Part shown: in pieces, positions 37,067 through 46,305 of the stretch
Layout of the letters: each line of letters begins with the position of its first letter
How positions within the stretch are numbered: the stretch's first letter is position 1
NCBI GenBank assembly: GCA_042095375.1
Contig: JBELBJ010000001.1
Location: forward strand, 72,135 to 136,134
Length of the DNA: 64,000 nucleotides
Direction of reading: 5' to 3'
Source of the DNA: GCA-2715645 sp042095375
GTDB taxonomy: Bacteria > Bacteroidota > Bacteroidia > Cytophagales > MED-G16
Notes under the pieces: generated by a model
Seen by the model: only the letters and a program-made list of their open reading frames with translations
The model's database searches: none
Told to the model about the DNA's origin: nothing
Translations under genes and position numbers: made by a program

Positions 37067-38737
37067 ATGAAAATGAAAACAATAAAACAATTAACATTTA
37101 TAGCGATATTTTCATTTATTGCATTGTCATGTGAACAAGAATCAATAATGAAAATCGATCCTTCTGCTGGATCTGCTCCTACACCGAGTGGAACTGCTGG
37201 AACAGCTGATTTTACAAAATTTTCAGCTATTGGAGGTAGTTATGTTGCAGGATTCTCAGATGGAACTTTGTATACCAATGGACAGAAAAATTCTTTGGCT
37301 GCAATTATTGCAAACCAAATCAATTATACTAGAAGTGCTGATGCTCAAGCTACTTATACATTTAACCAACCAGATATTAATTCTGAGAACGGTTATATAA
37401 ATGCTGGAGCTAATGGTATAGCTGGAGATACTGATGATAACGGAAGAATGTATTTAGGAACTAGCGCATCAACTGGAGAAACTGGTTTATATTTTAAACA
37501 ACCTGGTGATGCTGCTTCAATTCAAACGCCTTATGCAGGAGATAAAATAGCACTAAACAATTTTGCTTTTGGTAATTCTGTTTTAGGACATTTTTTAAGT
37601 ACTGAAACAGGTGGACCAAATCCATTGCATCCATTATTTAATCCATTTTATGCAAGATTTGGAGCTGGCGGTTCTGCCTCTCCTGTAGCTCAATTTTTGG
37701 GTACTGCACCATCATTTTGGATGGCGTGGTTAGGAGCCTCAGATTTTGTAGGATATGCTGCTAAAGGTGGTGACGTTGCTCAGGCGCCAAAACCTGATGG
37801 AGCTACTCTTTCAGTATATTGGGGGCAAGCATTAACAGCAATGATTAGTTCTAATCAGGTAGCTAAAGGTATAGTTGGAACTGTACCAGATATTTTAGCT
37901 CTTCCTTATTTTAATTTTATTGCATCTGATGCTATACCACTAGATGCTGCTACTGCAACAGCTTTAAATACCCAGCTAGGTGGCGGTTTTAATCAGTTAA
38001 TTTCTGCTGCTGCTGCAAATGGTTTAGGTGTTACTGCTGCTGAAGCTACACAAAGACAACTGGTATGGAAAGCAGGTCAAAATCAACTTTTAATGAATGA
38101 TTCCAGTTTAACTGACTTATTTCCAGTATGGCAAAATTTAGTTGCCGCTGGTGTATTATCAGCTGATGATTTAAATTTAAACACTATACCTGATGCTATT
38201 GAGCCGTTAATGCCTTATAGATATGCTAGAATGGCTACAGCAAATGATAAAGCTGTCTTAGCCGCTCAAGGTGTCCTTGGACTACCAAATACAGCACCAG
38301 GTGTTACTCCTCCTCCAGTATGGGGTGTTTCTTGGCCTTTAAGCGATGAGCATGTTTTAACTGCTACAGAGCTTGTAGAATTTGAAACTGCTAGAGCAAC
38401 ATTAAATGCCGGAATTAAAGCTAAGGTAAAAGAGTTAAACGAAAATGTAGTTATAAACTCAGCTGGTCTTAACAGATTAGCAATGGTTGACCTAGATGGC
38501 ACTTATGCTGGATGGGCTACAAACTCTCCATTATCTGATAATGGCGTGGTTGTAACTTATGACTTTTCACCTCCAACAGGGATGTGGTCTTTTGATGCAG
38601 TGCATCCAAATGCCAGAGGTTATGCATTATTGGCTAACAAATGGATTGAAGCAATTAATGCTCATTTTGGTTCATCAATTCCTAAAGCACAGGTAGGATG
38701 GTATCCTGGACCTGCTCTTCCGGAAGCTGTGAATTAA
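37067..38737 (+). CDS. SGNH/GDSL-family outer-membrane lipoprotein
   Basis: A 556-residue lipoprotein (lipobox IALSC, Cys22) with a hydrolase fold of the SGNH type. FSAIGGSYVAGF (residues ~52-63) corresponds to the GDS block, and WSFDAVHPNARGYALLAN near the C-terminus carries the Asp-x-x-His pair. A large Ala/Gly-rich middle section separates them. Related proteins in Bacteroidota are encoded next to TonB-dependent receptors. The likely role is capture or de-esterification of the receptor's substrate at the cell surface, by inference. A strong terminator follows. Confidence 0.8.
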   Translation: MKMKTIKQLTFIAIFSFIALSCEQESIMKIDPSAGSAPTPSGTAGTADFTKFSAIGGSYVAGFSDGTLYTNGQKNSLAAIIANQINYTRSADAQATYTFNQPDINSENGYINAGANGIAGDTDDNGRMYLGTSASTGETGLYFKQPGDAASIQTPYAGDKIALNNFAFGNSVLGHFLSTETGGPNPLHPLFNPFYARFGAGGSASPVAQFLGTAPSFWMAWLGASDFVGYAAKGGDVAQAPKPDGATLSVYWGQALTAMISSNQVAKGIVGTVPDILALPYFNFIASDAIPLDAATATALNTQLGGGFNQLISAAAANGLGVTAAEATQRQLVWKAGQNQLLMNDSSLTDLFPVWQNLVAAGVLSADDLNLNTIPDAIEPLMPYRYARMATANDKAVLAAQGVLGLPNTAPGVTPPPVWGVSWPLSDEHVLTATELVEFETARATLNAGIKAKVKELNENVVINSAGLNRLAMVDLDGTYAGWATNSPLSDNGVVVTYDFSPPTGMWSFDAVHPNARGYALLANKWIEAINAHFGSSIPKAQVGWYPGPALPEAVN

Positions 38738-38760
38738 AATTTATTAACTCTTTATAGATA

Positions 38761-38790
38761 AAAAAGGCTAACAATATGTTAGCCTTTTTT
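38761..38790 (+). terminator. Rho-independent terminator after the SGNH lipoprotein gene
   Basis: AAAAAGGCTAAC (38761-38772), a five-base loop AATAT, then GTTAGCCTTTTT (38778-38789): a perfect 12-bp stem ending in a T-run, 24 bases after the stop codon. It ends the receptor-lipoprotein operon. It is A/T-flanked on both sides and could act on both strands. Confidence 0.9.
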
Positions 38791-38804
38791 ATTAAATTGT
38801 GATT

Positions 38805-40064
38805 ATGTCTATATCAAGAAGATCATTTATTCATAATTCATTAAAAGCAGGAACTATTTTTCCTCTTTTTTCCATGAACTATTCAAAAGCCTCAAATATT
38901 AAATTTAAGTCTACACCAAAGAATGAAGAATACTGGAATTCTATCACAAAACTATATCAACAAAATGTAAATTTTATCAATCTAGAATCTGGTTATTTTA
39001 GTCCTTCACCTGAAGTAGTTAAAAACTATTGGATAAATTTTGTAAATGAAATTAATGAGTCTCCATCTTATTATATGAGAACAAGACAAACAGAGATGAG
39101 AGAAAAAGTAAGATCTAAGCTTGCAAATTATTCTGATGTTAGCAGTGAAGAGATTTGCCTAACTAGAAATGCTACTGAATCTATGAATATCATCATTCAA
39201 GGTATTAAACTTGAAAAAAATGATGAAATACTCAGAACCAATTTAGAATATCCAAATATCATTCAAGCTCTTGACATGAGAGAAAGAAGATATGGAACTA
39301 AAATAAATGTTGTTGATGTCCCTATTCATCCTCAAAATCAAGAAGAAATAGTCGATAAAGTCATGAATGCTATTACTCCTAAAATAAAAGTGATTTTAAT
39401 TTCTCATATGGTCTTTTTGAATGGCCAGGTATTTCCTGTGAAAGAAATCTGTAAGAAAGCTAAAGATTTAGGAATCGAAACAATTGTAGATGGTGCTCAT
39501 TCATTTTCACATGTAGACATGGATATTTCTGATATAGGTTGTGATTTTTATGCATCTAGCCTTCATAAATGGTTAGGTGCACCTCTAGGAAATGGTCTTT
39601 TATATGTAAAAAAAGATAAAATTGAAAGACTTTGGCCTTTGTACGGAGATACGCAATATGAAGATGATAATATTATGAAATTAGAACATCTAGGAACTAG
39701 ACCCTGCTCTGATCAAAACGGAATAATACCAGCAATTGATTTTAATTTAAAGATTGGTAAAAAAGAAAAATCTAAACGGTTAAAGTCTTTACAAATGAAA
39801 TGGGCAAATGAACTTAAAGATCATAAAAATATAATTTTAAATACACCTCTTGACGAAGGGCAATCTTATGGCATAGCAAATGTTGGAGTTAAAAACCTTA
39901 CACCATCTGAGCTTGCAGATAAACTGTTTGATGACTTTAATATATTTACTGTTCCAATAGATGATGATAGAGGCATTCGAGGCGTGAGAGTTTCTCCTAA
40001 CTTATACTCGACAATGGAAGATATTAATAAATTTCTTGATGCAATGCTTAAAATAGCAACATAG
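38805..40064 (+). CDS. Tat-exported class V aminotransferase-fold PLP enzyme
   Basis: A 419-residue PLP enzyme of the class V (isopenicillin N epimerase/cysteine desulfurase-like) group. The N-terminus is a Tat signal, MSISRRSFIHNSLKAG. The PLP lysine is in DFYASSLHKWLGAPLG, preceded by ETIVDGAHSFSHVDMD with the cofactor-binding aspartate; ENATESMN-like LTRNATESMNIIIQG lies earlier. The ATG at 38805 is preferred to a GTG two codons upstream because the Tat motif then sits at the very start. The substrate is unknown; export to the periplasm is unusual for a PLP enzyme. valS follows after 18 bases. Confidence 0.85.
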   Translation: MSISRRSFIHNSLKAGTIFPLFSMNYSKASNIKFKSTPKNEEYWNSITKLYQQNVNFINLESGYFSPSPEVVKNYWINFVNEINESPSYYMRTRQTEMREKVRSKLANYSDVSSEEICLTRNATESMNIIIQGIKLEKNDEILRTNLEYPNIIQALDMRERRYGTKINVVDVPIHPQNQEEIVDKVMNAITPKIKVILISHMVFLNGQVFPVKEICKKAKDLGIETIVDGAHSFSHVDMDISDIGCDFYASSLHKWLGAPLGNGLLYVKKDKIERLWPLYGDTQYEDDNIMKLEHLGTRPCSDQNGIIPAIDFNLKIGKKEKSKRLKSLQMKWANELKDHKNIILNTPLDEGQSYGIANVGVKNLTPSELADKLFDDFNIFTVPIDDDRGIRGVRVSPNLYSTMEDINKFLDAMLKIAT

Positions 40065-40082
40065 ACTCTATAATTTTAAGTT

Positions 40083-42662
40083 ATGACTTTGGATTCAAAA
40101 TATAATCCTAATCAAATAGAAGATAAGTGGTACAAAAAGTGGGTTGATGACAATTGTTTTAAATCTTCACCCAATTCTAAAAAAGAACCTTATACCATTG
40201 TTATTCCTCCACCTAATGTGACGGGTGTATTACATATGGGTCATATGCTAAATAACTCCATACAGGATATTTTAACCAGAAGGGCAAGAATGAAAGGAAA
40301 AGAAGCCTGTTGGGTACCCGGAACAGATCACGCTTCAATAGCTACCGAAGCAAAAGTAGTTGAGATGCTAAAAGAAAAAGGAATTGATAAAAGTTCTCTT
40401 AAAAGAGATGAATTTCTGAAATATGCATGGGAATGGAAAGAAAAATATGGAGGAATAATATTAGAGCAACTAAAAAAACTTGGAGCATCTTGTGATTGGT
40501 CTAGAACTAAATTTACTATGGATGAAGACCTATCAAAATCTGTAATAAAAGTATTTATTGATCTATATGAAAAAGGTCATATTTATAGAGGCATAAGAAT
40601 GGTTAATTGGGACCCTCAAGGAAAAACAGCTTTAGCAGATGATGAAGTTATATACAAAGAAGTTGATTCTAATCTTTATCATATAAATTATAAAATAAAA
40701 GATTCAAAAGATCATTTAACAATTGCAACAACTAGACCTGAAACCCTTTTAGGAGATACAGGTATATGCATAAACCCTAATGATAAGCGATTTAAACATC
40801 TAAAAAATAAGTCAGCTATAGTACCACTAGTTGAAAGAGAGGTTCCAATTATCTTTGATGAGTATGTAGACATGGAATTTGGAACTGGATGTCTGAAAGT
40901 GACACCTTCACATGACGAAAATGATTATAAACTTGGCGAAAAGCATAATTTATCATCTATTGATATATTTGATGACGAAGGGAAAATAAATAAGAATGGA
41001 ATACTATATGTAGGAAAAGATAGGTTCAGCGTAAGAAAACAGATTGTAAAAGATTTAAAAAAAATTGGTCAACTTTCAAAAATTGAAAATCATAAAAATA
41101 AAGTTGGATATTCTGAGAGAACAGATGCTGTTGTAGAACCAAAAATATCAACACAGTGGTTTATGAGTATGAAAGAAATAAAAATACCAGCACTAGATAA
41201 TGTTATGAATGATAATATAAAATTTCATCCCAAAAAATTAAAAAATATGTACAGAGTATGGATGGAAAATATTAATGACTGGTGTATTTCAAGGCAATTA
41301 TGGTGGGGACATCAAATACCTGCTTATTATTTACCATCTGGTGAATTTGTTGTAGCAGAAACAAAAGAAAAGGCTCTAATTAAAGCAAAAAAAATTAATG
41401 ATAATATAAAAAATAATGAATTGATCCAAGATGAAGATGTTCTAGACACATGGTTTTCTAGTTGGCTGTGGCCGATATCTGTGTTTGATGGAATAAATAA
41501 ACCAAAAAACAAAGAAATTGAATATTACTACCCTACTACTGATTTAGTTACTGCACCAGAAATTATTTTTTTCTGGGTAGCAAGAATGATAATATCAGGT
41601 TATGAATATATAAATGAAATGCCTTTTAAAAACGTCTATTTCACTGGTATTGTTAGAGATAAAAAAAGAAGAAAAATGTCAAAATCTCTAGGAAATTCAC
41701 CTGATCCAATTGGACTAATGAAAAAATATGGCGCTGACGGAGTGAGGGCAGGAATGCTATTCAGCGCCCCAGCTGGAAATGATTTACTTTTTGATGAGAA
41801 ACTCTGTGAGCAAGGTAGAAATTTTTCTAATAAGTTATGGAATGCTTTTAGACTTATTAAAAGCTTTGAGATTTCAAGTAAAGGAGATAATCAATCTCTA
41901 GCAATAAATTGGATAAATTCTAGGTTTAATGAGGTATTAGATCTAGTTGAAGATCATTTCGCTAAATATAGAATATCAGATGCTCTTCTAACTCTTTATA
42001 CATTTATATGGGATGACTTTTGCAGCTGGTATCTAGAAATAATTAAAGAAAAGAGTATTTCAAAAGACACATATGATGAGACAATAGTTATACTTGAAAA
42101 AATCTTAAAAACACTACACCCTTTCATGCCATTTATTACTGAAGAGCTATGGAATCAAATAAATGATAAAAGAGACTATATTATGATATCAGATTATCCT
42201 ATTTTAGATAAATTTGATATAAAACTAAATGGAGATTTTAATAAAATTTTTGAGATAGTTACAGGCCTTAGAAAGCTTAAATCAGATAATAAAATAAAAC
42301 AGATAGATATTGTAAAAGTATTAGTTAATAAAAAATCAAATTTTAATTTTAATCTTTATAAAAGCTTAATTGAAAAACTTTCTAAAACAAAAGAACTTGA
42401 GATAATAAAAGAAGTTCCAAGTAAATTCCCAACTCTAATTTCAGGAAAAGATACTTTATGCCTTGCTATAGAGAAATCAATAGATTCAAAAGAAGATACA
42501 GTAAAACAAATTAGATATCTAGAAGGATTTTTAGAATCAGTTGAAAAAAAATTATCAAATAAAAGCTTTGTAGATAATGCCCCAAAAAATGTTGTAGATA
42601 TAGAAAAAAAGAAAAGAGATGATGCCTTGGTTAAATTAGAAAATCTTAAAAAGTCAATATAG
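40083..42662 (+). CDS. valS: Valyl-tRNA synthetase
   Basis: An 859-residue class I synthetase. It has the HIGH motif as HMGH in PPPNVTGVLHMGHMLNNSIQD, the KMSKS motif as RRKMSKSLGNSPDP (~residues 522-535), the editing domain with TTRPETLLGDTG and CLKVTPSHDENDY, WFSSWLWP, and a C-terminal coiled-coil (residues ~795-855). The anticodon-binding helical domain carries CSWYLEIIK. The length is typical. It charges tRNA-Val in the cytoplasm. Confidence 0.97.
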   Translation: MTLDSKYNPNQIEDKWYKKWVDDNCFKSSPNSKKEPYTIVIPPPNVTGVLHMGHMLNNSIQDILTRRARMKGKEACWVPGTDHASIATEAKVVEMLKEKGIDKSSLKRDEFLKYAWEWKEKYGGIILEQLKKLGASCDWSRTKFTMDEDLSKSVIKVFIDLYEKGHIYRGIRMVNWDPQGKTALADDEVIYKEVDSNLYHINYKIKDSKDHLTIATTRPETLLGDTGICINPNDKRFKHLKNKSAIVPLVEREVPIIFDEYVDMEFGTGCLKVTPSHDENDYKLGEKHNLSSIDIFDDEGKINKNGILYVGKDRFSVRKQIVKDLKKIGQLSKIENHKNKVGYSERTDAVVEPKISTQWFMSMKEIKIPALDNVMNDNIKFHPKKLKNMYRVWMENINDWCISRQLWWGHQIPAYYLPSGEFVVAETKEKALIKAKKINDNIKNNELIQDEDVLDTWFSSWLWPISVFDGINKPKNKEIEYYYPTTDLVTAPEIIFFWVARMIISGYEYINEMPFKNVYFTGIVRDKKRRKMSKSLGNSPDPIGLMKKYGADGVRAGMLFSAPAGNDLLFDEKLCEQGRNFSNKLWNAFRLIKSFEISSKGDNQSLAINWINSRFNEVLDLVEDHFAKYRISDALLTLYTFIWDDFCSWYLEIIKEKSISKDTYDETIVILEKILKTLHPFMPFITEELWNQINDKRDYIMISDYPILDKFDIKLNGDFNKIFEIVTGLRKLKSDNKIKQIDIVKVLVNKKSNFNFNLYKSLIEKLSKTKELEIIKEVPSKFPTLISGKDTLCLAIEKSIDSKEDTVKQIRYLEGFLESVEKKLSNKSFVDNAPKNVVDIEKKKRDDALVKLENLKKSI

Positions 42663-42680
42663 TAATTAACCTATTTTTCA

Positions 42681-43094
42681 CTATCTAATAATTTCAAAAG
42701 AATGGACTACATCCGTATCTTTTCTAATAGATGATCCTACTGAACAGTATTTTGTTAAAGCTAAGCTAATAAATCTATCTGCTTCACTATCTTGAAGATC
42801 CTTTGAGTAAATTATATATTTTATGTTTATTTTTTTAAAATACATCGGATGTGTCTCAGCTCTTATACCTGAAGATTCGGCTTTTAAATCTATAAACTCT
42901 CTTCTTCTTTTTTTTATCATAGATACTATTTCTACAGCAGCACAAGTAGTAACAGCAGAAAGGAGCAATTCCATAGGTGATAAATTTTTTTTCTTATCTT
43001 TTTCATACATATCAATATCCAACTTATTGCCTGATTCATTAAGAACTTGAAACTTTTCATCATTCAAATAAGTCATACTAACATTCACTTCCAT
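42681..43094 (-). CDS. OsmC-family peroxiredoxin-like protein
   Basis: A 137-residue OsmC/Ohr-superfamily protein. It contains SPMELLLSAVTTCAAVEIVSMIKKRR, with a catalytic-type cysteine in TTCAA, and a C-terminal ALTKYCSVGSSIRKDTDV with the second cysteine. Such proteins reduce organic hydroperoxides or act in related redox chemistry in the cytoplasm. I chose the ATG at 43094 instead of a TTG three codons upstream. It is convergent with valS and divergent from the DUF5777 gene, with only 38 bases between starts. Confidence 0.88.
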   Translation of the reverse strand: MEVNVSMTYLNDEKFQVLNESGNKLDIDMYEKDKKKNLSPMELLLSAVTTCAAVEIVSMIKKRRREFIDLKAESSGIRAETHPMYFKKINIKYIIYSKDLQDSEADRFISLALTKYCSVGSSIRKDTDVVHSFEIIR

Positions 43095-43132
43095 AATAGA
43101 CAAAGAATTATTATATTCAGATAAACTAAGTT

Positions 43133-44044
43133 ATGAAATTTAATTTTGCATTTCTATTAATTTATTTATTTTCAATAAAAGTATTTTCTCAGGAATCTCT
43201 TGAAAATATTCTTAGTGAAATTGATGATTCTGAGAGTTCAACTGTTGTGACTTCAACATTTAAATCTACAAAAATAATTAATGGTCATTCAGTCGAACTA
43301 GCTAGCCCAAATTCCTTAGAATTTCGTATAGCTCATAGGTTTGGACCTTTAAATAATGGTTTCTATGATATATTTGGTTTAGATGCTGCTACAATAAAAA
43401 TGAGTTTTGAATATGGTATTAATGATAAAATGATGGCTGGGTTTGGAAGAAGTTCTTATCAAAAAAGCTATGATCTGTTTTTTAAAATTGCTTTAATGAG
43501 ACAGTCAAAAGGAACCAAACCAAAACCTTTTTCACTATATTATGTAAATTCTGAATCAATAAATACATTAAGATACGATCCTAAAATTTCATTTCAAGAT
43601 AGAATCTCTTACACTCATCAACTACTTCTCGCAAAAAAAATAAATGATAAGTTTTCTTTCCAACTTTCTCCTAGTTTGGTTTTTAGTAATTTCGAAAATT
43701 ATGATAAACATTCATTTATAATAATTGGTACAGCTGGAAAATATATGTTATCCAAAAGAATAGCTTTGAATGTTGAATATTTTTATAGATTAAAACATGA
43801 AAATGATAACTCAGTTGGCTATACCAATTTATTTGAAAATAATTATAATTCATTAAGTATAGGGATTGATATTGAAACAGGAGGACATGTTTTCCAATTG
43901 CATTTTAGTAATTCATCTCCAATGATTGAAAAAGGATTTCTTTTAGAAACCAACAAATCATGGTCGGATGGCACAATTCATTTTGGATTTAATATTTCAA
44001 GAGAATTTTCTGTAGGAAAAAAAACTTCTAAAAAGAAATGGTAG
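43133..44044 (+). CDS. DUF5777 family outer-membrane beta-barrel protein
   Basis: A 303-residue exported protein (signal peptide ending KVFSQ) predicted to be an outer-membrane beta-barrel. It shows the DUF5777 landmarks FKSTKIINGHSVELASPNSLEFRIAHRFG and FYDIFGLDAATIKMSFEYGI. Function is not established; in Bacteroidota it is typically followed by a YceI protein, as here. It overlaps the yceI-type gene by seven bases. Confidence 0.82.
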   Translation: MKFNFAFLLIYLFSIKVFSQESLENILSEIDDSESSTVVTSTFKSTKIINGHSVELASPNSLEFRIAHRFGPLNNGFYDIFGLDAATIKMSFEYGINDKMMAGFGRSSYQKSYDLFFKIALMRQSKGTKPKPFSLYYVNSESINTLRYDPKISFQDRISYTHQLLLAKKINDKFSFQLSPSLVFSNFENYDKHSFIIIGTAGKYMLSKRIALNVEYFYRLKHENDNSVGYTNLFENNYNSLSIGIDIETGGHVFQLHFSNSSPMIEKGFLLETNKSWSDGTIHFGFNISREFSVGKKTSKKKW

Positions 44045-44580
44045 CACTACTTTATTCTTTCCTTTTTTTTATTTTTCAAGAAAATAATTTAAAATTTATA
44101 ATAAACAATTCTGTTGTTGAGTTTTTTTCTTATGCTCCTTTAGAAAATATAAAAGCTGAAAATAAAAATAGTATTGGGGTTATAGATTTCACATCAAAAG
44201 AATTTATAATAAAGATCCCAATGAATAAATTTGATTTTCCTAATAATTTAATGGAAAAGCATTATAATGACAGCTATCTTGAAACAGAAAAATTTCCAAG
44301 CTGTACTTTCAAAGGGTCTATTGCTGAAGAGATTGATTTATTAAAAAAAGAAAATCAACAAGTAAATGCAATCGGAAAATTGGAATTACATGGGGTGTCA
44401 AAAGATTTTAAAATTCCATTAAACCTAAAAATAAATAGTAATTCCATTTTAATAACCTCAGAGTTTGAAATTAGATTAGATGAATTCAAAATTAAAATTC
44501 CTAAATTATTATTTAAAAATATAGCAGAAGTTATAGAAGTAAAGGTAAATGCAGAATTAAAAAAATACATCAAAGAATGA
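44038..44580 (+). CDS. YceI-family protein
   Basis: A 180-residue YceI-like lipocalin-fold protein with an N-terminal hydrophobic signal. It has NSVVEFFSYAPLENIKAENK, a fragment of the usual 'F.s.ap.e.i.g' region, and KFPSCTFKG, GKLELHGVSKDFKIPLNLK further on. YceI proteins bind isoprenoid-type lipids in the periplasm. It overlaps its upstream neighbour by seven bases and the epimerase gene by four, so all three are translationally linked. Confidence 0.85.
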   Translation: MVALLYSFLFFIFQENNLKFIINNSVVEFFSYAPLENIKAENKNSIGVIDFTSKEFIIKIPMNKFDFPNNLMEKHYNDSYLETEKFPSCTFKGSIAEEIDLLKKENQQVNAIGKLELHGVSKDFKIPLNLKINSNSILITSEFEIRLDEFKIKIPKLLFKNIAEVIEVKVNAELKKYIKE

Positions 44581-45560
44581 GAATAGGAGTTACTGGAGCT
44601 TCAGGGCTGGTAGGATTTAACTTTTGTGAGCTTGCCCAATCAAATGGAAATCAGCTGAATATCTTAATAAGAAAAGATATTGATTATTTAAAAAAGATTA
44701 ATGCTAAAAAATTCTACGGTAATCTTGATGATATTGAAACCTTAGAAAAATTCTGTACAGGTTGTGAAGTAATAATTCATTCTGCAGCTATGATTTCAAT
44801 AGGCCTTGATTCACATGATGATGTATATCAAGTAAATTATATAGGAACAAAAAATTTGTTGAAAGCATGCATTAAAAAAAAGGTAAAAAAATTTATTTTT
44901 ATAGGGACAGTAAATGCTTACAATAAAAACTCTAAATCTAATAGATTTGATGAATCGCTTAATTTTGTAGAAAAAGGAAGTAGTTATGATGTGACTAAAG
45001 CAAAGGCGCAAAATCTTGTTTTAAATTGTAATGAGTTATTTAAAATTTCAATAAATCCAACATCCATATTGGGTAAAAATGATTTTAAACCTTCAAGACT
45101 TGGAAAAATAGTAAAAACACTTTACAAAGGGAGGTTACCATTCCTTGTAGATGGTGGTCTTGATGTTATAGATGTAGAAGATTTATCAAAAACAATCTAT
45201 AGTTCTATTAATAAAGGAAGAGACGGTGAATCCTACCTAGTTTCTGGTAAATGGAGATCATTTAAAGAAATATATAAATCAATAAAAACTCTTAAAAAAA
45301 GTCATTCTAACGTTATATTTTTCCCTAAAAAAATTATTGAATTTCTTTTACCACTTCTTTCACTTTTCCCTACATCCTTATTGAAAAAAGCAGCAGAAAT
45401 CAATGGAAAAATTTTTCCAGGTTTAGAAAACCTAACTAAAGAGTCAATTGAAAATATTATTAATTTCCCTAAAAATATTGATAATTCTAAAGCAAAAAAC
45501 GAACTTGGGCTTAAAATAAGTTCTCTTGATAAAACAGTAAAAGATGCAATTTATAGATAA
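44577..45560 (+). CDS. NAD(P)-dependent epimerase/dehydratase family protein
   Basis: A 327-residue extended SDR. The Rossmann motif GVTGASGLVGFNF is at the N-terminus, followed by IHSAAMISIG, NYIGTKNLLKACIKKKVKKFIFIGTVNAY and the catalytic YxxxK as YDVTKAKAQ. The substrate may be a sugar nucleotide or a dihydroflavonol/steroid-like compound; the neighbouring 5-alpha-reductase-like gene fits the latter but does not prove it. It overlaps the next gene by 17 bases. Confidence 0.82.
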   Translation: MRIGVTGASGLVGFNFCELAQSNGNQLNILIRKDIDYLKKINAKKFYGNLDDIETLEKFCTGCEVIIHSAAMISIGLDSHDDVYQVNYIGTKNLLKACIKKKVKKFIFIGTVNAYNKNSKSNRFDESLNFVEKGSSYDVTKAKAQNLVLNCNELFKISINPTSILGKNDFKPSRLGKIVKTLYKGRLPFLVDGGLDVIDVEDLSKTIYSSINKGRDGESYLVSGKWRSFKEIYKSIKTLKKSHSNVIFFPKKIIEFLLPLLSLFPTSLLKKAAEINGKIFPGLENLTKESIENIINFPKNIDNSKAKNELGLKISSLDKTVKDAIYR

Positions 45561-46305
45561 CTATTTTTTATTCGCTTACATGTGGATTGCGATAGGATTC
45601 ATTACTTTTCCTTTTATACTAAAATATGATGCTCCATATGGAAGACATACTTCAAGTAATTGGGGCCCTTTGGTTGATAATAAATTAGCATGGATAGTTA
45701 TGGAACTTCCAGCCTTAATAATGTGTCCATTAATAGTTTTTTTATCTGAAAATATTCTTTCTAATGTAACAATATTTTTTATACTTCTTTGGATTATTCA
45801 TTACTTTAATAGAAGTGTTGTTTTCCCTATTCGAATTAAAACTAATAAAAAAAAAATGCCTTTCATTATTGCTTTTCTTGCTATTATTTTCAATGTTATA
45901 AATGGACTAATTAATGGATTATATTTTTCTAATATAGGATACAATTATCCAGAATCATGGATTTTTTCACCACAATTTATTTTTGGAATCATAGTTTTTG
46001 TTTTTGGGTTTTATATTAATAATGTATCTGATTCCTATTTAATCAGTCTAAGAAAAGATAATGATGATAAATATGTTATACCAAAAAAGGGATTATTTAA
46101 ATTTATTTCTTGCCCTAATTTTTTTGGAGAAATTATCGAGTGGCTTGGTTTTGCAATCATGACATGGAGTATAGCTGGTCTTGCTTTCTTTTTATGGACA
46201 TTTTTTAATCTTGTCCCTAGAGCTCTTTCTCATCATAGGTGGTATAAAGAAAAATTTCCAGACTATCCTAAAAATAGGAAAGCTGTATTTCCTTTTATAC
46301 TCTAA
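45544..46305 (+). CDS. 3-oxo-5-alpha-steroid 4-dehydrogenase-like membrane protein
   Basis: A 253-residue membrane protein with about six helices that matches the steroid 5-alpha-reductase family: YDAPYGRHTSSNWGPLVDNKLAWIVMELPA at the start, and GLFKFISCPNFFGEIIEWLGFA with HHRWYKEKFPDYPKNRKAVFPFIL at the end. Family members reduce a double bond in steroids or polyprenols using NADPH. The bacterial substrate is unknown. The gene closes a four-gene overlapping chain and converges on umuC with an 11-base overlap. Confidence 0.85.
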   Translation: MQFIDNYFLFAYMWIAIGFITFPFILKYDAPYGRHTSSNWGPLVDNKLAWIVMELPALIMCPLIVFLSENILSNVTIFFILLWIIHYFNRSVVFPIRIKTNKKKMPFIIAFLAIIFNVINGLINGLYFSNIGYNYPESWIFSPQFIFGIIVFVFGFYINNVSDSYLISLRKDNDDKYVIPKKGLFKFISCPNFFGEIIEWLGFAIMTWSIAGLAFFLWTFFNLVPRALSHHRWYKEKFPDYPKNRKAVFPFIL

